Assembly (NCBI GenBank): GCA_017938315.1
Contig: JAGBBV010000010.1
Coordinates: forward strand, 1 to 64,000
DNA from: Lachnospiraceae bacterium
GTDB lineage: Bacteria > Bacillota > Clostridia > Lachnospirales > Lachnospiraceae
Direction of reading: 5' to 3'
DNA: 64,000 bases
The translations under genes and the position numbers were made by a program. The notes under the pieces were generated by a model. That model made no database searches. It saw only the letters and a program-made list of their open reading frames with translations, and had not been told where the DNA came from. Below are positions 58,123-64,000 of the stretch, piece by piece; position 1 is the first letter of the stretch, and each line of letters begins with the position of its first letter.

Positions 58123-58752
58123 TCACCTCTCTATAATAATTGATTCCCCTTTAGATTTATCTCCACAAAAACTTTTCCCCAATTCATAAGCTTTCTGAAG
58201 ATGAACCGGCTCAGTCGCTTCCCCAAGTTCCTCGTTCCAATGGGTAATATTATCAAAAATAACCATTTGTTTTTCTATTGCTCTAGTACGAATTCTATCT
58301 CCTAACATTACGGTTTCCATTGCACTCTTTTCTCCGGTCTCTTCAAGACTTTCTAAAGATTTTCCTGCACAGGCAATGAACAAAGCCTTATCAAGCACCT
58401 TCATTTCTGGATTAGGAGCATAGGCGAATCCCGTACTCCAAACTCTGTCAAACCAACCAACTAATTTTGCAGGCGCTTCCGTCCAAAAAATCGGATAAAT
58501 AAATGCAATAGCATCACTTGTTTGGATTTTTTCCTGCTCCGCTTTCACATCCTCCGCAACGGGAAGTTCTGCCCGATAATAAGTTTCTCTTAAATACTCT
58601 TCTTCTGACAAGTCCGTTTTAAAATCCATCTCATATAAATCAGATATTGTAACTTCATGACCGGCATCCTGTAAGCCTTTCAAAAACTTCTCATATACCC
58701 GATATGTAAAACTTGTCTTACTGGGGTGGCAGTAAACAACTAATACTTTCAT
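58123..58752 (-). CDS. Flavodoxin-fold NAD(P)H oxidoreductase
   Basis: A 209-residue protein of the Flavodoxin_2 family (KefF/MdaB/NQO1 type). It has MKVLVVYCHPSKTSFTYRVY, AIAFIYPIFWTEAPAKLVGW and FDRVWSTGFAYAP. It reduces quinones or azo and nitro compounds using FMN or FAD. I chose the ATG at 58752 because AGGAGG lies 6 nt upstream; earlier codons overlap the GNAT gene. Confidence 0.88.
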   Translation of the reverse strand: MKVLVVYCHPSKTSFTYRVYEKFLKGLQDAGHEVTISDLYEMDFKTDLSEEEYLRETYYRAELPVAEDVKAEQEKIQTSDAIAFIYPIFWTEAPAKLVGWFDRVWSTGFAYAPNPEMKVLDKALFIACAGKSLESLEETGEKSAMETVMLGDRIRTRAIEKQMVIFDNITHWNEELGEATEPVHLQKAYELGKSFCGDKSKGESIIIER

Positions 58753-58762
58753 AATCTTCCTC

Positions 58763-59311
58763 CTACAACACCTTACACATAATAATTTCATCCCGGTAAG
58801 TTCCATCTTCATATTTCAGTGCACGGAAATGTTTTCCTGTTTCTACAAATCCACATTTTTCATACAATCTTCTGGCCCTCCCATTTCCTTCCACCACTTC
58901 AAGTTCCACCTGTTCGTATCCGATTTCCTTTGCAAGCTCTAGCAAATATGTAAGCATGGCTCTTCCGATTCCCAGATCCCAAAATTCCTGCGTAAGTGCA
59001 ATTGCCAAACTACATCTGTGAATAATTTTTCTTTTATCTCCAAGCCCGTTTATACTACAGTTTCCCGCAACTCTGCCATCCACCTCAGCCATCATCATAA
59101 CAGACTTCTCATTTTCCAATATATTCCCCAGTATTTCCCTTTCACTTTCTACAGTAAATTTCACTTCATCGGGGTATCGAAGCAGGTACGGTGTCTCGCC
59201 AGCCGTCACCTTCATGTACTCTATCATAGCGCTTGCATCATCGGGATGTGTGGGACGCAGTACACATTTTCTGCCGTCCTTTAATGTAACATTTCTATTT
59301 TCAAATCTCAT
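58763..59311 (-). CDS. GNAT-family N-acetyltransferase (1 of 4)
   Basis: A 182-residue protein with the GNAT acetyl-CoA site QEFWDLGIGRAMLTYLLELA (motif A) and the C-terminal NGRARRLYEKCGFVETGKHF. Residues 1-30 (NVTLKDGRKCVLRPTHPDDA) form the first strand. The substrate is unknown. It lies 10 nt upstream of the flavodoxin gene. Confidence 0.88.
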   Translation of the reverse strand: MRFENRNVTLKDGRKCVLRPTHPDDASAMIEYMKVTAGETPYLLRYPDEVKFTVESEREILGNILENEKSVMMMAEVDGRVAGNCSINGLGDKRKIIHRCSLAIALTQEFWDLGIGRAMLTYLLELAKEIGYEQVELEVVEGNGRARRLYEKCGFVETGKHFRALKYEDGTYRDEIIMCKVL

Positions 59312-59341
59312 TGATTTATACTCCTTTATTTCAAAAACATA

Positions 59342-59851
59342 TTATTCGATATGCAATCCATAAAATGATGCGTCAAAGGTTTCACTTCCATCATATCTTG
59401 AATATTGTCCATAATGTGTAAACTCAAATCCACACTTTTGAAGAACCTTTCCTGATGCCACATTTTCATTGGCATGTATCGCATAAAAATCCTTCGCATC
59501 CAGATTTTGAAATGCCCACTCTATCATTGCTTTTGCTGCCTCGGTCGCATATCCCATTCCCCAAAATTTCCGGTTCAGATTATATCCCAGCGCATATGCT
59601 GCTCTCTCTTCAGAAAAAGTGATGGAACCCGAACCGATTACCTTCTTAGCATCCTTTAAATAAAAACCAAACTCGTTTTTATCTTCCAATAAAGATGTAA
59701 TCCACTCCTCTGCCTGATGTACATTCTGATATAGGGCATAAGGCATATATCTATTTACAATCGGGTCTGCCACCCATTCAAATACATCTTTTGCATCTTC
59801 TATTACTAACGGTCTTAATATTAATCGTCCTGTCTCTATTAATCTATTCAT
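59342..59851 (-). CDS. GNAT-family N-acetyltransferase, RimJ/RimL type (2 of 4)
   Basis: A 169-residue protein beginning MNRLIETGRLILRPLVIEDA, a hallmark of the RimJ/RimL subgroup. The acetyl-CoA site is NRKFWGMGYATEAAKAMIEW and the C-terminal motif NVASGKVLQKCGFEFTHYGQ. Likely substrates are protein N-termini or small amines. It is 22 nt from the next gene of the cluster. Confidence 0.88.
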   Translation of the reverse strand: MNRLIETGRLILRPLVIEDAKDVFEWVADPIVNRYMPYALYQNVHQAEEWITSLLEDKNEFGFYLKDAKKVIGSGSITFSEERAAYALGYNLNRKFWGMGYATEAAKAMIEWAFQNLDAKDFYAIHANENVASGKVLQKCGFEFTHYGQYSRYDGSETFDASFYGLHIE

Positions 59852-59873
59852 ACGAAGTCACCTCATACATTTT

Positions 59874-60407
59874 CTATTGGTCTGTAGCCTCTTTCCGGCT
59901 TGCTTTAAGCTCTAAGATTTTCCATTGCTCTCCTAGAATAGGCAAAATAATTTCTTTCTCCAATGGTACATCCTCAAATCCTGCAGCCTTATAGCAGTGG
60001 TATGCGGCAGGATTGTTGTCGAATACACCTAATGTTGCTTTCTCAGCGTTAAATACATCAAACACAAATTTTTGTGCCAGTTTCAGCATTTCTTTTCCAT
60101 AGCCCATACCGCGTTTTTTATCATCTACTATGACAAATCCAAAGCGCACTATCTTCTTTTCTTTATCCATGAATCTCAGAATCAGATGTCCTACCACCCC
60201 TGTTTCATCAAAAGCTGTCATTGGATAAAAATTATCCTCTTCCTCGCAGTCTCCATTGTATTCCATGTATTTTTCATTCATATCCTCCGCTGTAATGGGA
60301 TATTTCTCAAATCGATCCGAACACCATTTCCGGAAAGCTACTTCATCCTTTATCCATGTAACAATGGTTTCTGCATCGCATGGTTTATATGGTCTTAATC
60401 TAAGCAT
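59874..60407 (-). CDS. GNAT-family N-acetyltransferase (3 of 4)
   Basis: A 177-residue protein starting MLRLRPYKPCDAETIVTWIK. It contains DKEKKIVRFGFVIVDDKKRG followed by MGYGKEMLKLAQKFVFD, the acetyl-CoA loop, and then FDNNPAAYHCYKAAGFEDVP. The substrate is unknown. Confidence 0.88.
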   Translation of the reverse strand: MLRLRPYKPCDAETIVTWIKDEVAFRKWCSDRFEKYPITAEDMNEKYMEYNGDCEEEDNFYPMTAFDETGVVGHLILRFMDKEKKIVRFGFVIVDDKKRGMGYGKEMLKLAQKFVFDVFNAEKATLGVFDNNPAAYHCYKAAGFEDVPLEKEIILPILGEQWKILELKASRKEATDQ

Positions 60408-60422
60408 TTCTCCACCTCATTT

Positions 60423-61115
60423 CTATTCGGCTATCATATCCACCAAAGTCTTAATATGTATTTTCATGGTATCCAGACAAGGCACCGGACTGACTTCATC
60501 ATTTAACAAAAGAGGAAGTTCCGTACATCCAAGTATAATTGCTTCAATTCCATTCTCTTTTTTCATACGTTCAATAATCGCCTGAAAGCTTTCCAGGGTG
60601 TCTTCCTTCACAATGCCAAGTTCCAGTTCTGCCCCAATCTTGTGATTTACAAATTCCATTTCCGCTTCTGTAGGAACAACAATTTCAATATTGCTGTCTT
60701 CAAAAGGCTTTTTAAAAAACTCACCTGTCATAGTAAAAATTGTCCCCAGAAGTCCAATCTTTTTCATATTTAACCGGATTGCTTCATCACGTGTTGCTTC
60801 AATAATACTTACCAAAGGAACTGATGACTTCATTTTTAATCTGTCAAAAACTATATGCGGAGTATTGGCGCTAAGTGCTACAAAATCCGCTCCACTTTTT
60901 ATCAGATTATTGATGGCACGCATCAAATATGTAACAAGTTCATCATAGTTTTCATCTTTACAAAGCTGCAGAACCTCAAATACATTTACACTCTCAATTG
61001 TCAAATTCGGAAAGAAATCTTTTCCCACTTTTTTCTGCACACCATATACAATATCATGATAATACGGAATTGTTGATTCCGGTCCCATGCCACCTACTAA
61101 GCCTAACTTTTTCAT
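60423..61115 (-). CDS. Aspartate/glutamate racemase family protein with one active-site Cys replaced
   Basis: A 230-residue protein with the family start MKKLGLVGGMGPESTIPYY. The two half-sites are ALSANTPHIVFDRLK and ILGCTELPLLL. In typical members the first half-site is C-N-T; here Ala stands at that position, while the second Cys is kept. A two-base racemase seems unlikely; a one-sided or altered activity is possible. I chose the ATG at 61115 with GAGAGG 8 nt upstream; ATG 61121 is an alternative. It lies inside the GNAT cluster. Confidence 0.82.
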   Translation of the reverse strand: MKKLGLVGGMGPESTIPYYHDIVYGVQKKVGKDFFPNLTIESVNVFEVLQLCKDENYDELVTYLMRAINNLIKSGADFVALSANTPHIVFDRLKMKSSVPLVSIIEATRDEAIRLNMKKIGLLGTIFTMTGEFFKKPFEDSNIEIVVPTEAEMEFVNHKIGAELELGIVKEDTLESFQAIIERMKKENGIEAIILGCTELPLLLNDEVSPVPCLDTMKIHIKTLVDMIAE

Positions 61116-61132
61116 ACTCATTACCTCTCTTT

Positions 61133-61648
61133 TTACAATTCTATTTTATAAATATCCGCCTCTTCACCTTCAAACTCAAAACTACGTTCATAAACTCCGC
61201 CGTTCTTCACAATGGTTTTTATAGAAGGTTCATTACTTCTCTCCACGGAAAGATGGAGTTCTTTAAGCCCTGCGGCTCTTGCCACTTCCTTTAATTGTCT
61301 GAGCATTTCCGTTGCGTAGCCTTTTCGCCTTTTAGAAGGTCTGACGCTGTAGCCGCTGTTTCCGAAGTCCTTCAGAAAATCGTTTAAGGTATGTCTAAAA
61401 TCAATGATTCCGATTATGTCATCGTTATCGTCTACCGCAAAAAAGGTATCCGTGACGACCCAATTGGGATTTACGGTTTCCTGCTTAGTATTATTTGTTA
61501 CAGATATAAGCCACTCTTCATAATCTTCTGTTTTATCAAGAAGTTCACTTCCGTTGATAATAAATTCATTATGGTCAAAATGCTCTTGTCGATAAGCAAT
61601 TGCTTTCTCTTTCCACCCTATTGTTGGTCTGATTAATTTAATGTTCAT
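61133..61648 (-). CDS. GNAT-family N-acetyltransferase (4 of 4)
   Basis: A 171-residue protein starting MNIKLIRPTIGWKEKAIAYR, with GYSVRPSKRRKGYATEMLRQ as acetyl-CoA motif A and SVERSNEPSIKTIVKNGGVY near the end. I chose the ATG at 61648 because AAGGAG lies 7 nt upstream. It is the first gene of the GNAT/racemase block and is 18 nt from the racemase-like gene. Confidence 0.88.
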   Translation of the reverse strand: MNIKLIRPTIGWKEKAIAYRQEHFDHNEFIINGSELLDKTEDYEEWLISVTNNTKQETVNPNWVVTDTFFAVDDNDDIIGIIDFRHTLNDFLKDFGNSGYSVRPSKRRKGYATEMLRQLKEVARAAGLKELHLSVERSNEPSIKTIVKNGGVYERSFEFEGEEADIYKIEL

Positions 61649-61721
61649 CTTCTTTCTCCTTTTCACAAATAAATAATGCATGGTTGCTGAGTGCCGTCTC
61701 CACTCAAAAATATTTTAGAAT

Positions 61722-61759
61722 TAAAAAAGTTGATATCCGCATTTGCAAACATCAACTTT
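61722..61759 (-). terminator. Terminator of the small 61.8 kb transcription unit
   Basis: On the minus strand AAAGTTGAT pairs with ATCAACTTT around a 16-nt loop (61726-61734 with 61751-61759) and is followed by TTTAATTC. Confidence 0.65.
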
Positions 61760-61802
61760 CACTTCAACCTTGTCATAAATTAATTACATATAAAAAACCA
61801 AA

Positions 61803-61928
61803 TCACATTCGAAGTAATGTTTGCGTATGAAAAATCAAACCTGTATGTTCCATCATCTTGACAATAATGGTCACCACGTCTTTGGCCATAAGTGAAATTG
61901 TAGATAACTGTTTCACTTTTGCAAACAT
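61803..61928 (-). CDS. Small ORF in its own transcription unit
   Basis: A 41-codon ORF (MFAKVKQLSTISLMAKDVVT and so on) with AAAGGAG 7 nt before the ATG, behind a strong promoter (61962-61990) and before a terminator (61722-61759). A second, longer frame (61935 to 61780, 51 residues, with NFTYGQRRGDHYC and CQDDGTYRFDFSYANITSNV) overlaps. Its composition looks more protein-like, but its ribosome binding site abuts its ATG. Either a peptide or a small RNA may be the product. No family is recognised. Confidence 0.4.
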   Translation of the reverse strand: MFAKVKQLSTISLMAKDVVTIIVKMMEHTGLIFHTQTLLRM

Positions 61929-61961
61929 TGCGCATCTCCTTTGCTTTTGTAAATTTTTATT

Positions 61962-61990
61962 AAAATAACACCTTAAAAACAAATTGTCAA
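61962..61990 (-). promoter_or_regulatory. Strong promoter of the small 61.8 kb unit
   Basis: On the minus strand TTGACA (61985-61990) and TATTTT (61962-61967) are exactly 17 nt apart. It precedes AAAGGAG and a short ORF. Confidence 0.7.
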
Positions 61991-62070
61991 TACATTTTTA
62001 TATATTTTACTCAAAATTTCATTCAAAAAAACAGCGCATCACATTAACATCTGCAATACGCTGTCTGCTA

Positions 62071-62238
62071 TTACCGCTTATATTTTGATATGATTTTATA
62101 AATTCCTTGTGTAGAAAGATTATATTCTTCGGACAACTCAGTCGCTCTTTTTTCATCCGTATGTTTCTGTTCTTGGAATATAATCACATTCTCCGTTTTT
62201 CCGAACCCGTGCTGTAATTGCTTCCCACCCACAATAGT
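62071..62238 (-). pseudogene. Small HTH relic (Mor-like C-terminus)
   Basis: An open stretch of 55 codons to TAA at 62071, without a good start; GTG at 62187 has GGAGAAT upstream. The end reads KRATELSEEYNLSTQGIYKI and ISKYKR, like the recognition helix of small Mor-type regulators. The upstream part (VGGKQLQHGFGKTEN) has only a faint resemblance. It is probably a truncated regulator gene. Confidence 0.35.
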
Positions 62239-62261
62239 TCAAAGGACTTCCAATATTAACA

Positions 62262-63491
62262 TTACATCACATAACTATCCGCATTTACCATTTTTGTATC
62301 GGATAATCTTTTGATAACTCCACCGATATCATCTATTCCGTTTTCGTTCTCAAAAGGTCTGCCTACTTTTCCTACATTCACGGCTACCGCCTGCACTGCA
62401 CTTTCCTGCTCAGCACTACAAGAGATAAGCGCACAATTCATAACTGTAAGTTTTTCCAGCATCATTTCAGGCGTAACATCTTTTTCAATTACAACCTTTG
62501 CCACGTTACTGACCTCAATTCCCTCGGGAGCATTGTCAAACAAACTCTTATCAATTTTCACTCTCGGCATATTTTTCATCTTAAGATTATTTTTGGAAAT
62601 TATCAGTTCCTTGTACTTTGCATCAAGCTTTTTAAAATCTGCTTCCTGCTCTGCCTGCAAAGTAACGCTACCAATAACATCCAATTTTTCAATCTGATTA
62701 CATAAGTTGTTCATATCCGCGTTGGCATCCAACTCAACATTGCCATATACAAGTATACAGCCACCTTCGGTAGCAACAAGTGTTTCATTTAACAGCGTAT
62801 CTCCATACACAAGTTCCATTTCATCGGAAAACACAACAAACTCTACACGTTCGTCAAATACAACTGCACAATCTTCAACCTTACTTTCCGGCAAAATCAG
62901 CTTTTGAGTAATAAACCTGATATTCTTTGCAGCAAGCTTTGCACTATCAACGTCTTTATCCTTAATAATTACGGTATTTTCTGCATAATACTTTGTGCCT
63001 TCCTTTGCACGAAGGGGAAAATACTTATCCATTACAAATTCGCTGTCCAGCATCACACAATCATCGGGATAAGACTTAGCAGAGCCGTTAATAGTCATGC
63101 GGTTCAAAAATCCACTTAGACTCTTAGGATATTTTATAGAACCGTTCACTACAATTTCCACATATTTCTTTAAAATCTCTTCTGTTTCTGGTTCAATCAT
63201 AAGATTACCGTCTACAACAAGAATTGTATTTTCTGCATCGCCTGTCTCCCCTGTAATCTCATAGGAACCACTCACTGTTTTAACAAAAGCCTCTACGCCA
63301 TCTGCAAGTTCTACCATTTTGTCATGATTCAGTGTAACCGGCAATCTGTTTAACATACCTTTACTGCTCTCGCTGACAATCACAACGTCAGCATTAATCA
63401 TTATCTGCTCGTAATGACTGTACTCTTCCTCTTTCATCTTTCTGGTATCACAAACATCACAATTCAATATATAATTTTTTTTCTTAAACAT
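62262..63491 (-). CDS. Unknown beta-rich protein coupled to an ECF sigma factor
   Basis: A 409-residue protein without a signal peptide or membrane segment. It starts MFKKKNYILNCDVCDTRKMK, with one C-x2-C pair. Several stretches repeat the pattern of short strands ending in Gly-Asn or Gly-Ser (ILVVDGNLMIEP, IVVNGSIKYP, MTINGSAKSYP, ILVYGNVELDA, LDVIGSVTLQA), as in beta-solenoids or bactofilin-like folds. The start overlaps the sigma-factor stop by 8 nt with GGAGG upstream, so translation is coupled. It could be an anti-sigma factor or a structural partner. No family is recognised. Confidence 0.65.
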   Translation of the reverse strand: MFKKKNYILNCDVCDTRKMKEEEYSHYEQIMINADVVIVSESSKGMLNRLPVTLNHDKMVELADGVEAFVKTVSGSYEITGETGDAENTILVVDGNLMIEPETEEILKKYVEIVVNGSIKYPKSLSGFLNRMTINGSAKSYPDDCVMLDSEFVMDKYFPLRAKEGTKYYAENTVIIKDKDVDSAKLAAKNIRFITQKLILPESKVEDCAVVFDERVEFVVFSDEMELVYGDTLLNETLVATEGGCILVYGNVELDANADMNNLCNQIEKLDVIGSVTLQAEQEADFKKLDAKYKELIISKNNLKMKNMPRVKIDKSLFDNAPEGIEVSNVAKVVIEKDVTPEMMLEKLTVMNCALISCSAEQESAVQAVAVNVGKVGRPFENENGIDDIGGVIKRLSDTKMVNADSYVM

Positions 63492-63954
63492 ATCCTTTTC
63501 CTCCTAAAGCATCTTGTAAATGTTTTCTGGCAGAAGAAAGTTTGGAGCGTACCGTTCCCGGCGGTATTGCAAATATTTCCCCTATTTGTTTGGAATTGTA
63601 TCCCTGTAAATACCGCATCGTAAATAACACACCTTCCATGTCAGGAAGTGAATTCAGCAGATCTTCCCACTCAATGGCAGTCATTTCTTCTGATTCTTTC
63701 CGGCTTTCCGGATGCTCGTCTACAATGGTCTCTTTCGATGTATGTCGCAACTGATCGATGTGCAAATTCCTTAGCGTTCGATACAGCCAGGATCGTCTCT
63801 GTTTTTCCGCAAGCAAACCCAGCAATTCTTCATTTAACATCGCGCGCAAAAATGCTTCCTGAACCAATTCCTCAGCAGTTTGCTGACTTCCTGTCATACC
63901 TTGACACCATCTGACAAGCTCCAAATGATATTTTTCATAAAGCTCTTCTATCAT
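63484..63954 (-). CDS. ECF-type RNA polymerase sigma factor
   Basis: A 156-residue protein with sigma-70 region 2 (QQTAEELVQEAFLRAMLNEE, SWLYRTLRNLHIDQLRH) and region 4 (LPDMEGVLFTMRYLQGYNSK, QIGEIFAIPPGTVRSKLSSA). Size and the absence of regions 1 and 3 place it in the extracytoplasmic-function class. AAAGGAA lies about 8 nt before the ATG. It overlaps the downstream gene, and its own upstream control region is cut by the window edge. Confidence 0.92.
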   Translation of the reverse strand: MIEELYEKYHLELVRWCQGMTGSQQTAEELVQEAFLRAMLNEELLGLLAEKQRRSWLYRTLRNLHIDQLRHTSKETIVDEHPESRKESEEMTAIEWEDLLNSLPDMEGVLFTMRYLQGYNSKQIGEIFAIPPGTVRSKLSSARKHLQDALGGKGYV

Positions 63955-64000
63955 CTTCTGTGTTCCTTTCTTTTGCCTTTCACTTATAAGACGAATGAAA

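Overview
This window reads as chromosomal DNA of an anaerobic, probably spore-forming Clostridia bacterium, most likely a Lachnospiraceae member. The evidence is a complete F-type ATP synthase operon with a sodium-type c subunit, pyruvate formate-lyase with its activase, a 2[4Fe-4S] ferredoxin, MecA, GdpP, the rpsF-ssb-rpsR and dnaB-rplI blocks, CwlD-like and SleB-like wall hydrolases, a spoIIID relic, and low GC with strong AGGAGG ribosome binding sites. I saw no rRNA, tRNA, CRISPR array, insertion sequence or prophage. Most genes are on the minus strand.

Layout. 1-5 kb: a partial PPOX-fold gene, a WYL regulator, a spoIIID relic, a DEDDh exonuclease, queT behind a structured leader, and a membrane XRE regulator paired with a DUF4097 protein. 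5-9.2 kb: a large unknown membrane-anchored protein, a methyltransferase and a small unknown. 9.3-16.6 kb: the atp operon, with a promoter at its head and a terminator at its end. 16.6-24.2 kb: an epimerase-like protein, DUF402, SleB-type hydrolase, upp, rpiB, tsaC/sua5, a CwlD-like amidase and a GH18 protein. 25.2-29.7 kb: mecA, an NhaC-type antiporter, and a soluble fusion of an [FeFe]-hydrogenase-like module to a chemoreceptor signalling domain.

30-38.8 kb is the most unusual part. Pyruvate formate-lyase is split into three separately translated genes: a 679-residue core with the catalytic Cys pair, a 67-residue protein that copies the first part of the glycyl-radical domain but ends in a Cys-rich tail, and an 81-residue free glycyl-radical domain. 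A DUF1858 gene lies divergently upstream. Downstream are a YozG/DUF2975-type pair, two tandem diguanylate cyclases with LacI-type sensor domains and no DNA-binding domain, pflA and a ferredoxin. This looks like a fermentation module with redox and sugar or second-messenger inputs.

38.8-51.5 kb: a MerR regulator, dnaB, rplI, gdpP, a Na/Pi cotransporter, an EAL protein with degenerate GGDEF, rpsR-ssb-rpsF with a structured leader, DUF951, a sirtuin and a MATE exporter. 51.5-64 kb is accessory: an acyltransferase/hydrolase fusion, several HTH regulators, YbjQ, a methyltransferase, a flavodoxin-fold oxidoreductase, four GNAT acetyltransferases around a racemase-like gene, a small transcription unit with its own promoter and terminator, a small HTH relic, and an ECF sigma factor translationally coupled to an unknown beta-rich protein.
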